Assembly (NCBI RefSeq): GCF_006715395.1
Contig: NZ_VFNC01000001.1
Coordinates: 2,604,001 to 2,668,000 of the forward strand
From: Streptomyces sp. SLBN-31
Lineage (GTDB): Bacteria > Actinomycetota > Actinomycetes > Streptomycetales > Streptomycetaceae
Direction: 5' to 3'
DNA: 64,000 nucleotides
Under the pieces are notes generated by a model, which saw only the letters and a list, made by a program, of their open reading frames with translations, did no database searches and had not been told where the DNA came from. Within the stretch, counting starts at the first letter, position 1; each line of letters starts with the position of its first letter. A program made the translations under genes and the position numbers. Positions 8,106 through 16,286 of the stretch are shown here, one piece after another.

Positions 8106-9007
8106 GCGTCCTGGAGAAGGCACCACCGCGGACCGAGAAGCCCGCGGCGCGCGAACCCCGCGTCACCGACGAGCACGGCCGCCGCATCCGGATGTGGGAA
8201 CTAATCCTGCGTTACGCGCTGCTGCTCGCCGTCCTGGCCCTGACCGTAGGCCCGTTCCTGTGGCAGCTGTCCACCTCCCTGAAGGGGCCGACGGAGGACA
8301 TCTTCAGCTCCCCGCCCAGGTTCCTGCCGGGCCATCCGACCCTGCACAACTACGAACGCGTCGCCGACACCATCCCGGTCTGGGACTACGCCCTGAACTC
8401 GCTGAAGGTCGCCACCGCCAACGTCGTGACCAACTGCGTCGGTTCGGCCCTCGCCGGCTACGCACTCGCCCGGCTGCGCTACCGCGGGCGCCGGGTCGCC
8501 ACGCTCGTCTTCATCCTCGCGATGCTCGTGCCCGTCGAGGGCATCATCATCGCCCAGTTCACCACCATGCGGGAGCTGGGCCTGAACAACACCCTCGTCG
8601 GGGTCGTCCTGCCGGGCTGCATCGGCGCCATGAACGTGCTGCTGATGCGCAACGCCTTCCTCAACCTGCCGTACGAGATCGAGGAGGCCGCCTACGTCGA
8701 CGGCGCCAACGTCTGGCAGCGGTTCCTGCGCATCGCGCTGCCATCGGTCAGGGGAACCGTCGCGGTCGTCGCCATCTTCGCCTTCATGGGCGCCTGGGAC
8801 GACTTCCTGTGGCCGCTGATCGTGCTGAGCGACCCCTCGAAGTTCACCCTGACCATCGGCCTCAACTATCTGCACGGCACCTTCGCCAACGACGAACGGC
8901 TCGTCGCCGCCGGCACCGTCATCGCCGTGGCACCGCTGATCGCCCTGTTCGCCTGTCTCCAGCGGTACTTCTTCCGCGGGGTGGGCGAGGGCGCCGTGAA
9001 GGGCTGA
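8102..9007 (+). CDS. ABC transporter permease, MalG-like
   Basis: This is the second pore subunit, 301 residues, starting at the ATG that overlaps the preceding stop. The EAA loop EEAAYVDGANVWQRFLRIAL (about residues 198-217) and the C-terminal YFFRGVGEGAVKG typical of MalG-type permeases are visible. No ATP-binding subunit follows. In Streptomyces many such systems share the MsiK ATPase encoded elsewhere, and this locus fits that pattern; this is inference from family knowledge. Confidence 0.92.
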   Translation: MSVLEKAPPRTEKPAAREPRVTDEHGRRIRMWELILRYALLLAVLALTVGPFLWQLSTSLKGPTEDIFSSPPRFLPGHPTLHNYERVADTIPVWDYALNSLKVATANVVTNCVGSALAGYALARLRYRGRRVATLVFILAMLVPVEGIIIAQFTTMRELGLNNTLVGVVLPGCIGAMNVLLMRNAFLNLPYEIEEAAYVDGANVWQRFLRIALPSVRGTVAVVAIFAFMGAWDDFLWPLIVLSDPSKFTLTIGLNYLHGTFANDERLVAAGTVIAVAPLIALFACLQRYFFRGVGEGAVKG

Positions 9008-9039
9008 ACATCCCCGACTCGCCCCCGCAAGGACACCGC

Positions 9040-10296
9040 ATGCCTCCAGCCGTGCGCTTCGGCGTCAACTACACCCCCAGCGAAGGGTGGTTCCACCACT
9101 GGCTCGACTTCGACCCCGACTCCGTACGCGCCGACCTCGACTCCATCGCCGCGCTCGGGCTGGACCACGTGCGGGTCTTCCCGCTGTGGCCGTACTTCCA
9201 GCCCAACAGGACGCTGATCCGCGGGCGGGCCGTCGAGCAGCTCGTGCAGCTCGTGGACGCGGCCGCCGAATGCGGGCTGGACGTCAACGTGGACGGCCTG
9301 CAAGGGCACTTGAGCAGCTTCGACTTCCTGCCGGCGTGGACGCGCACCTGGCACCGGCGCAACCTGTTCACCGACCCGGAGGTGCTCGACGGCCAGGCCG
9401 AGTACCTGCGCACGCTCGCCGCCGCGCTCGCCGACCGGCCCAACTTCCTCGGCATGACCCTCGGCAACGAGGTCAACCAGTTCTCCGCCGGCCCGCACCC
9501 CGACCCCGACCGGGCGACCGGGGACGAGATCGACGCCTGGCTGGCGCGCATGCTGGCCGCCTGCGAGAAGGGCGCCCCCGGCAGACTGCACCTGCACGCC
9601 GAGTACGACGCCACCTGGTACCAGGACGACATGCCGTTCACCCCCGCCCAGGCCGCCCGGCACGGCGCGGTCACGGCCGTGCACTCCTGGGTCTTCAACG
9701 GCACCGCCCAGCGCCATGGCCGTACCGCCGTCCCCACCGAGCACCACGCCGCCTACCTCGTCGAACTCTCCAAGGCCTGGGCCGACGACCCGCACCGCCC
9801 GGTCTGGCTCCAGGAGGTCGGCGCACCCGCGCCGCTGGTCCCGCCCGAGCACGCAGCCGCCTTCACCGAGGCGACCGTCGTGAACGCGCTGGACTGCCCC
9901 GACCTGTGGGGCATCACCTGGTGGTGCTCCCACGACGTGTCCCGGGAGCTCGTCGACTTCCCGGAACTCGAATACGGACTCGGCCTGTTGACCAACGACC
10001 GGCACCCGAAGGACACGGCACGGGTACTGGCCGCGGCGGCATCGCGCGAGCACCCGGCGCCCGCGCCCCGGACCACCGCCCTCGTGGTCCCCGCGGAGCC
10101 GGGCTCGCGCTCCCGCTGCGCGCCCGGCGGCCCGGTCTTCGACGCCTTCTTCCGGCTCACCGCCGACGGCGCCCGGCCCACGACCGTCCTGGACACCCGT
10201 GCGGACGACGGCGACCACCTAGCCGCCCGGGCCATCACCGAAGTCGTCACTCCCGAACAGGTACTCCCCACCCCACAAGGAGGCACCAGCTCGTGA
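9040..10296 (+). CDS. glycoside hydrolase family 5-like enzyme, probable beta-mannosidase of N-glycan cores
   Basis: This 418-residue clan GH-A (beta/alpha)8 hydrolase opens with VRFGVNYTPSEGWFHHW. Acid/base Glu144 lies in TLGNEVNQ, and the nucleophile Glu259 in VWLQEVGAP; DVNVDGLQGHLSSFDF and WGITWWCSHD are further active-site strands. There is no signal peptide, so it acts on imported sugar. In gut bifidobacteria and soil actinobacteria, GH5 subfamily 18 beta-mannosidases accompany GH85 and GH38 genes and split Man-beta-1,4-GlcNAc. I assign this gene that role by context; the subfamily needs a profile search. Its stop overlaps the GH85 start (GTGA). Confidence 0.8.
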   Translation: MPPAVRFGVNYTPSEGWFHHWLDFDPDSVRADLDSIAALGLDHVRVFPLWPYFQPNRTLIRGRAVEQLVQLVDAAAECGLDVNVDGLQGHLSSFDFLPAWTRTWHRRNLFTDPEVLDGQAEYLRTLAAALADRPNFLGMTLGNEVNQFSAGPHPDPDRATGDEIDAWLARMLAACEKGAPGRLHLHAEYDATWYQDDMPFTPAQAARHGAVTAVHSWVFNGTAQRHGRTAVPTEHHAAYLVELSKAWADDPHRPVWLQEVGAPAPLVPPEHAAAFTEATVVNALDCPDLWGITWWCSHDVSRELVDFPELEYGLGLLTNDRHPKDTARVLAAAASREHPAPAPRTTALVVPAEPGSRSRCAPGGPVFDAFFRLTADGARPTTVLDTRADDGDHLAARAITEVVTPEQVLPTPQGGTSS

Positions 10297-12293
10297 ACCC
10301 CACCCGACGCACCGTCCTGCTCGCCGGCGCCGCGGCCGCCCTGCTGCCCCCGCTGCCCGCCTCCGCCGCCCCGAAAGCCACCGTCGCGGCCACCCAGCCG
10401 TACGCCTCGTACTGGTACCCCGACTCCCTGCCCTCCGGCTCGCCCGGCACCGGCATCACCTGGCGGAGCCTGAAGTCCTGGACGGCCGCAGGCGATCCGG
10501 ACCTCGCCTTCAACGCCGCCTCGGTGCCGCTGGCACCCCGCTTCACCCCGACCCCGGCGAACACGACCGCCCGCTCGGGGCAGGCCCGCGTCCAGTCGCT
10601 GGTGTCCTTCGGGCCGACCTCGGGCAACCCCTCGCAGGGCTCGGCCACCGCCGACTACTACGCCCTCACGCACTGGGCGTACCTCGACGAGCTGGTGTTC
10701 TGGGGCGGCTCGTCCGGCGAGGGGTTGATCCTCGCCCCGAACGCACCGATCGTCGACGCCGCCCACCGCCACGGCGTCCCCGTGCTCGGCAACATCTTCC
10801 TGCCGCCCGTGACCTACGGCGGACAGCTGCGGTGGACGCGGGACCTGGCGCAGAAGGACGCCGCCGGGCACTACCCGCTCGCCGCGCAGCTGGTGGCCGT
10901 GGCCGCCGCGTACGGCTTCGACGGCTGGTTCGTGAACGCCGAGACGGGCGGCGGCAACGCGGCGCTGGGCGCCGACATGCTCGGCTTCGTCAAGGAGCTG
11001 AAGGCGCTGGCAAGGGGCCGGGGACAGCGGGTGACCTGGTACGACGCCATGACCGTGAACGGGACGGTGAGCTGGCAGGGGGCGCTGAACAGTCAGAACC
11101 AGGCGTTCTTCCAGGCCGCCGACGACATGTTCGTCGACTTCCGCTGGAGCGCGGGCAGCCTCGCCTCCTCCGGGCAGAAGGCCGGGCAACTGGGGCGCAG
11201 CCGCTACGAGTTGTGGGCGGGCGTCGACGTCGAGTCGAACGGGCCGGACACGGTCGTCGACTGGGACGCGATCGTGCCCAGCGGCAAGGCGCACATCACG
11301 TCCATCGGCTTCTACCGGCCCGAGTGGACGCGCAACCACCTGCCGGCCTCGGGCACTCCGGGCGACTTCCACGCCGCCGACGACCGGTTCTGGACCGGGC
11401 GTTCACTGGATCCCTCGCGGCCCGACGCCGCCGACCCCTGGCGGGCGCCCGCCGTGTCGGTCGCGGACCGGTCGACGGTCGGCGGGGTGCCCTTCGCGAC
11501 CACCTTCAACACCGGGCACGGGCTGCGCTGGTACGAGGACGGGGCCGTCACGTCGGACACGCCGTGGAACCACCTCGGGCTCCAGGACCGACTGCCCTCG
11601 CGGCAATGGGTGGTACGGACGGCGGGGGCGCGGCCGGCCGTGTCGTTCGACTTCGCGGACGCGTGGCGGGGCGGCAGCAGCGTGCTGGTCGACGGTGAAC
11701 TGGACGCGCCGACGACGGTCGAGCTGTACGCGACACGGCTGCCGGTCGGTGCCGACACGGTCGTCGAGCTGACGCACCGGACGGACACGGGGGCTGTGAA
11801 CGTCGAGCTCGCGGTCGCCCTGGCGGAACCGGGCGCGCCGGGTGCGACACCGCCGTACACCTATCTGCCTGTGAACCCGGTCAACGGCTGGAAGACCGTG
11901 ACCGTCCCGCTCACGGGTCTTTCCGGGACGCTCCACTCGATCGCCGTACGGCTCACCGCGAGCGAAGGCCCGGTGAAGTGGCGTCTCGGCGGCCTCGCGG
12001 TCCGCGACACCGTCGTCACCCCCGAGGCCCCTTCCGGCCTGCGCGTCACGGCGGCCTCCGGCGGCGACCTGCGCCTCGCCTGGGCTCCCGCACCCGGCGA
12101 CGTACGCCACTACACCCTCCACCGCCTCCTGGCCGACGGCACCCGCCGCTTCCTCGGCGCGACCTGCCAGCGGGCGTACTTCCTCGCCGGCCTGCAGCCC
12201 GAACAGGGCGAGAGAGCGGCGCGGTTGGAGCTGCGCGCGGTGGGGGAGCTCTACACCTCGTCGGCCGCCGTCACCGTGACCCACACCTGGTGA
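10293..12293 (+). CDS. secreted GH85 endo-beta-N-acetylglucosaminidase
   Basis: This 666-residue enzyme cleaves the GlcNAc-beta-1,4-GlcNAc core of N-glycans. The N-terminus is a signal peptide (NPTRRTVLLAGAAAALL, cleavage near SAA at about residue 28), with a Tat-like twin arginine. The catalytic domain (about 30-330) begins PYASYWYPDSL and contains FWGGSSGEGLILAPNAPIVD, VLGNIFLPP, and the signature GWFVNAETGG, with Asn215 stabilising the oxazolinium intermediate and Glu217 the proton donor. The rest is beta-rich, ending in a fibronectin-III-like domain (VTPEAPSGLRVTAASGG onward). GTG start with AAGGAGG, overlapping the GH5 stop. It should act outside the cell, feeding the binding protein at 5904. 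Confidence 0.9.
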   Translation: MNPTRRTVLLAGAAAALLPPLPASAAPKATVAATQPYASYWYPDSLPSGSPGTGITWRSLKSWTAAGDPDLAFNAASVPLAPRFTPTPANTTARSGQARVQSLVSFGPTSGNPSQGSATADYYALTHWAYLDELVFWGGSSGEGLILAPNAPIVDAAHRHGVPVLGNIFLPPVTYGGQLRWTRDLAQKDAAGHYPLAAQLVAVAAAYGFDGWFVNAETGGGNAALGADMLGFVKELKALARGRGQRVTWYDAMTVNGTVSWQGALNSQNQAFFQAADDMFVDFRWSAGSLASSGQKAGQLGRSRYELWAGVDVESNGPDTVVDWDAIVPSGKAHITSIGFYRPEWTRNHLPASGTPGDFHAADDRFWTGRSLDPSRPDAADPWRAPAVSVADRSTVGGVPFATTFNTGHGLRWYEDGAVTSDTPWNHLGLQDRLPSRQWVVRTAGARPAVSFDFADAWRGGSSVLVDGELDAPTTVELYATRLPVGADTVVELTHRTDTGAVNVELAVALAEPGAPGATPPYTYLPVNPVNGWKTVTVPLTGLSGTLHSIAVRLTASEGPVKWRLGGLAVRDTVVTPEAPSGLRVTAASGGDLRLAWAPAPGDVRHYTLHRLLADGTRRFLGATCQRAYFLAGLQPEQGERAARLELRAVGELYTSSAAVTVTHTW

Positions 12294-12393
12294 CCACCCA
12301 CACCTGGTGACCACCCGCACCGGGTAACCACTCGCACCTGGTAACCCACTCGCACCCGGTAACCACCCACTCCTTGTGATCACCCGCCACCGG
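12282..12393. repeat. 17-bp direct tandem repeat, six units plus a partial one
   Basis: Units begin at 12282, 12299, 12316, 12333 (18 bp), 12351 and 12368, with a partial unit at 12385. The pattern is CrCACCTGGTrACCACC with drift; units 1 and 2 are identical. Each contains the near-palindrome GGTNACC. The first unit encodes the last residues and stop codon of the GH85 gene, and the array fills most of the 120-bp gap before the GH38 gene. It could be slippage-derived filler, an mRNA structure separating the two cistrons, or a protein-binding array. Confidence 0.85.
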
Positions 12394-12413
12394 AACAGCT
12401 ACGGAGCACCCGC

Positions 12414-15400
12414 ATGCATGACGACCGCACCCTGGTCGAAGCCCGTCTCAAGCGCGTCCTGGACGAGCGCCTCCGTCCCGCCGTGTACCCCGAGAGCGTG
12501 CCGCTGGAGGTCGCGGTGTGGCACGCGCCCGGTGAGCCGGTGCCGGTCGCCGAGGGGCTGGCGGCCGAGCCCGAACCGATCGCCGTCGGTGCCCGCTGGG
12601 GTGCTCCGTGGGCGACCAGCTGGTTCCGCGTCACCGGGACGGTGCCCGGGGCGTGGGCCGGAAGGACCGTCGAGGCGATCCTCGACCTCGGCTTCGACGA
12701 GAACATGCCCGGCTTCCAGTGCGAGGGCCTGGTCTACCGCCCCGACGGCACCCCGGTGAAGGGTCTCAACCCGCGCAACCAGTGGGTGCGGATCGGGGCC
12801 CCCGTCGAGGGTGGCGAGGAGGTGCGCCTGCACATCGAGGCGGCCTCCAACCCGGTCATCCTCGACTACCACCCCTTCCTGCCGACACAGTTGGGCGACA
12901 GGGAGACCGCCGGCAGCGACCCCCAGTACACCCTGACCCGCATGGACCTCGCCGTCTTCGACGAGACCGTGTGGCAGCTGGTCATCGACCTGGAGGTGCT
13001 CAGCGAGCTGATGGCCGAGCTCCCGGTGGAGTCCGCCCGGCGCTGGGACATCCTGCGGGCGGTGGAGCGCGCGCTGGACGCGATCGACCTGCAGGACGTC
13101 AACGCCACGGCGGAGGAGGCCCGTTCGCGTCTGGCCGAGGTGCTGGCGACCCCCGCCGCTCCTTCCGCGCACTGCCTCAGCGCGGTCGGCCACGCGCACA
13201 TCGACTCGGCGTGGCTGTGGCCGCTGCGCGAGACGGTCCGCAAGGTCGCCCGCACCACCTCCAACATGACGGCGCTCCTCGACGACGAGCCCGACTTCGT
13301 CTTCGCCATGTCCCAGGCCCAGCAGTGGGCGTGGGTGAAGGAGCACCGGCCCGAGGTGTGGGCGCGGGTGAAGAAGGCCGTGGCCGACGGCCGGTTCGTG
13401 CCGGCCGGCGGCATGTGGGTGGAGTCGGACACCAACATGCCCGGCTCGGAGGCGATGGCCCGTCAGTTCGTGCACGGCAAGCGTTTCTTCCTCGACGAGT
13501 TCGGCATCGAGAACGAGGAGGCCTGGCTGCCCGACACCTTCGGCTTCGCGGCCGGACTGCCGCAGATCATCCGGGCGGCCGGCTCCAAGTGGCTGCTGAC
13601 CCAGAAGATCTCCTGGTCGCAGACGAACAAGTTCCCGCACCACACCTTCCGCTGGGAAGGCATCGACGGAACCCGGATCTTCACCCACTTCCCGCCGGTC
13701 GACACCTACAACTGCTCCATGAAGGGCAGCGAACTCGCCCACGCGGCACGCAACTTCAAGGACAAAGGAGTCGCCCGCCACTCCCTCGCCCCGACCGGCT
13801 GGGGCGACGGGGGCGGCGGCACCACCCGAGAGATGGTCGCGAAGGCCGCGCGCGTGCGCGACCTGGAGGGCTCGGCGACCGTCACCTGGGAGACTCCGCG
13901 GGACTTCTTCGAGAAGGCCGAGGCCGAATACCCCGAGCCGCCCGTATGGGTCGGCGAGCTGTACCTGGAACTCCACCGCGCCACGCTCACCAGCCAGGCG
14001 AAGACCAAGCAGGGCAACCGCCGCAGCGAACACCTCCTGCGCGAGGCCGAACTCTGGGCGGCCACCGCCGCCGTACGCACCGGATTCCCGTACCCCTACC
14101 AGAAGTTGGACCGCCTCTGGAAGACGGTGCTGCTGCACCAGTTCCACGACATCCTGCCGGGGTCGTCGATCGCGTGGGTGCACCGGGAGGCGCGGGCGAC
14201 GTACGAGCGGGTCGCCGTCGAACTGAACGCCGTCATCGACGCCGCTCAAGGGGCCCTGGCGGGCGAGGGATCGACGCCCCTCGTCTTCAACGCGGCCCCG
14301 CACGCCCGCGCCGGCATCCCCGCGGGCGCCGCGGGCACGGCACTCATCCAGGGGGAGACGCGGCTCTCGCCGCGCCCCGGCGGCGGGCACGTCCTCGACA
14401 ACGGTCTGCTGCGGGTGGAGATCGACGCCCGGGGTCTGGTCGTGTCCGCCTACGACAGCACGGCCGACCGCGAGACGATCGCCCCCGGCCGGGCCGCCAA
14501 CCTCCTCCAGCTGCACCCCGACTTCCCGAACATGTGGGACGCCTGGGACGTGGACGAGTTCTACCGCAACACGGTGACGGACCTCACCGACGCCGACGAG
14601 GTGAGCCCCGGCGAGGACGGCACGTCCGTGCGGGTCGTGCGTTCCTTCGGCGCGTCGCGTGTCACCCAGGTGCTGTCGCTGCCGCCCGGTGAGCGGCGGC
14701 TGGTGCTGGACACGGAGGTGGACTGGCACGAGACGGAGAAGTTCCTCAAGCTCGCCTTCCCGCTCGACGTGCACGCCGAACGGTACGCGTCGGAGACCCA
14801 GTTCGGTCACTTCCACCGCCCCACCCACACCAACACCTCATGGGAGGCGGCGAAGTTCGAGGCCTGCAACCACCGCTTCGTCCACCTGGAGGAACCTCGC
14901 TGGGGTGTCGCCGTCGTCAACGACTCGACCTACGGCCACGACGTGACCCGTACCGTGCGCACCGACGGCGACCGCGGCACGACCACCACGGTCCGCGTGT
15001 CCCTGCTGCGCGCTCCGCGCTTCCCGGACCCGGAGACCGACCAGGGAGTGCACCGCTTCCGGCACGCGCTGGTGCCCGGGGCGGGCATCGCTGACGCGGT
15101 CCGGGAGGGCTGGCGCATCAACGTCCCGGAGCGGCGGGTGGAGGGCGCCTGCGAGGTCGCGCCGCTGGTCTCGGTCGATCAGGAGGCGGTGGTGATCACC
15201 GCCGTCAAGCTGGCCGACGACGGGAGCGGGGATGTGGTCGTCCGCTTCCACGAGGCCCACGGCGGGCGCGTCCGGGCCGTGCTCCGCGCCGGGTTCGAGG
15301 TCGCCGACGTCACGGTGACCGACCTCCTGGAGCGGCCGCTGGCTGACGGCGCCGCGGTGGAGCGCGACGGCGCGCGTGTCGCCGTACGCCTGCGCCCCTT

Positions 15401-15434
15401 CGAGCTGGTGACGCTGCGGCTGCGGAGGGCGTAG
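12414..15434 (+). CDS. GH38 alpha-mannosidase
   Basis: This 1006-residue, signal-less alpha-mannosidase belongs to the cytosolic bacterial/Man2C1-like branch of GH38. After an N-terminal beta-rich domain the catalytic domain begins with VGHAHIDSAWLWPLRET, giving zinc ligands His262 and Asp264. The nucleophile Asp339 lies in MWVESDTNMPGSEA, and a further zinc ligand His578 in FHDILPGSS. The beta-sandwich C-terminus and length are normal. It should trim alpha-linked mannose from imported N-glycan oligosaccharide before GH5 acts on the remaining beta-mannoside. The ATG at 12414 has only a modest ribosome-binding site (ACGGAG); another ATG lies 4 nt downstream out of frame. Confidence 0.92.
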   Translation: MHDDRTLVEARLKRVLDERLRPAVYPESVPLEVAVWHAPGEPVPVAEGLAAEPEPIAVGARWGAPWATSWFRVTGTVPGAWAGRTVEAILDLGFDENMPGFQCEGLVYRPDGTPVKGLNPRNQWVRIGAPVEGGEEVRLHIEAASNPVILDYHPFLPTQLGDRETAGSDPQYTLTRMDLAVFDETVWQLVIDLEVLSELMAELPVESARRWDILRAVERALDAIDLQDVNATAEEARSRLAEVLATPAAPSAHCLSAVGHAHIDSAWLWPLRETVRKVARTTSNMTALLDDEPDFVFAMSQAQQWAWVKEHRPEVWARVKKAVADGRFVPAGGMWVESDTNMPGSEAMARQFVHGKRFFLDEFGIENEEAWLPDTFGFAAGLPQIIRAAGSKWLLTQKISWSQTNKFPHHTFRWEGIDGTRIFTHFPPVDTYNCSMKGSELAHAARNFKDKGVARHSLAPTGWGDGGGGTTREMVAKAARVRDLEGSATVTWETPRDFFEKAEAEYPEPPVWVGELYLELHRATLTSQAKTKQGNRRSEHLLREAELWAATAAVRTGFPYPYQKLDRLWKTVLLHQFHDILPGSSIAWVHREARATYERVAVELNAVIDAAQGALAGEGSTPLVFNAAPHARAGIPAGAAGTALIQGETRLSPRPGGGHVLDNGLLRVEIDARGLVVSAYDSTADRETIAPGRAANLLQLHPDFPNMWDAWDVDEFYRNTVTDLTDADEVSPGEDGTSVRVVRSFGASRVTQVLSLPPGERRLVLDTEVDWHETEKFLKLAFPLDVHAERYASETQFGHFHRPTHTNTSWEAAKFEACNHRFVHLEEPRWGVAVVNDSTYGHDVTRTVRTDGDRGTTTTVRVSLLRAPRFPDPETDQGVHRFRHALVPGAGIADAVREGWRINVPERRVEGACEVAPLVSVDQEAVVITAVKLADDGSGDVVVRFHEAHGGRVRAVLRAGFEVADVTVTDLLERPLADGAAVERDGARVAVRLRPFELVTLRLRRA

Positions 15435-15463
15435 GCAGGCGCCGACCGGGCGGACCGTCCTTG

Positions 15464-16156
15464 TCAGGCGGGGTCGCGGTTCCTGTCGGCCCGTGCTCCG
15501 TAGTGCCGCAGGAACATGTCGACCCCGCCGGTGATCAGACGGTCCGTCAGGTCGTCGTCCACTTCGGCGCCGTAGGCGCTGAACACCAGGTGCGGATAGA
15601 CCAGCAGCGAGTACAGCTGCAGGATCGCCACGTCCAAGTCACCGACCTCCAGGCGTCCTTCGTCGGCCAGGTGCCGCAGCGCCCGCGCCATCGCCGGGTG
15701 ATGGTGCTCGGTACCCCGGCGGTGCCAGGCCGCCGCGAGTTCCGGGAAGCGGTGCAGCTCACGGGCGACGACGTTGCGCAGGGCCAGGACGTCGGGGTTC
15801 GCGCGGACCTCGGCCACCCAGGCCCGCGCCGCGGCGACCATGGCCTCCCGCAGGTCGTCCGAGTCGCCGAGCCCCTCGATCGCCGCGGCCAGCGTGTCGT
15901 CGAGCGGCGCGTCCAGGGAGTCCTTGACGACCCCGACGAACAGGGCCTCCTTGCTGCCGAAGTGGTTGTAGACCGTCACCTTCGACACGCCCGCCTCCGC
16001 GGCGATCGCGTCGACACTGGCGTCGAAACCCTCCCGCAGGAAGAGCGCGCGAGCCGCCTTCACGATGGCCTGCCGTTTCGCCTCCGCGCGGGGGCCGGCC
16101 GGCGGCTGCTTGGCGGGATGCGCGGTGGCGGGGGTGGCGGCGTTCCTCGGGCTCAT
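15464..16156 (-). CDS. TetR family transcriptional repressor
   Basis: This 230-residue TetR regulator has its helix-turn-helix in the first 75 residues (AIVKAARALFLREGF, then VDAIAAEAGVSKVTVYNHF with the recognition helix), followed by a helical ligand-binding domain resembling the AefR-like TetR C-terminal family. It is divergent from an MFS drug exporter at 16287, with a long palindrome between them, so it very probably represses the exporter and itself and releases DNA when a drug-like ligand binds. It ends 30 bp from the GH38 gene, which is convergent. Confidence 0.92.
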   Translation of the reverse strand: MSPRNAATPATAHPAKQPPAGPRAEAKRQAIVKAARALFLREGFDASVDAIAAEAGVSKVTVYNHFGSKEALFVGVVKDSLDAPLDDTLAAAIEGLGDSDDLREAMVAAARAWVAEVRANPDVLALRNVVARELHRFPELAAAWHRRGTEHHHPAMARALRHLADEGRLEVGDLDVAILQLYSLLVYPHLVFSAYGAEVDDDLTDRLITGGVDMFLRHYGARADRNRDPA

Positions 16157-16175
16157 GGGGCGAGTCTACCCAGGT

Positions 16176-16225
16176 ATCTGAACTGTACCGTTGAGTTCAT
16201 CTGAACTGTGCCGTACAGTTCAGAT
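16176..16225. promoter_or_regulatory. double TetR operator, one copy perfect
   Basis: A perfect palindrome at 16199-16225 has 11-bp arms ATCTGAACTGT and ACAGTTCAGAT around GCCGT. A second copy at 16176-16202 repeats the left arm and the CCGT spacer but has a degenerate right arm (TGAGTTCATCT), overlapping the first by 4 bp and offset by 23 bp. The pair sits 20-43 bp from the TetR start and 60-110 bp from the MFS start, ideal for blocking both divergent promoters. Confidence 0.85.
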
Positions 16226-16286
16226 CGATGGGTGTGCAGGGCCCTGGCATGCCGTCCACCGGCAGGAAACGACCCGAGGAGTAGCC

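Noticed and set aside
5775..8126. A 783-codon minus-strand open frame under the binding-protein and permease genes
   Set aside because: Mirror of the real plus-strand genes; composition is dominated by Gly/Val/Asp/Gln repeats typical of antisense frames.
5904..9007. Missing ATPase as a sign of a broken transporter
   Set aside because: Many Streptomyces family 1 sugar importers lack a local ATPase and use the shared MsiK protein.
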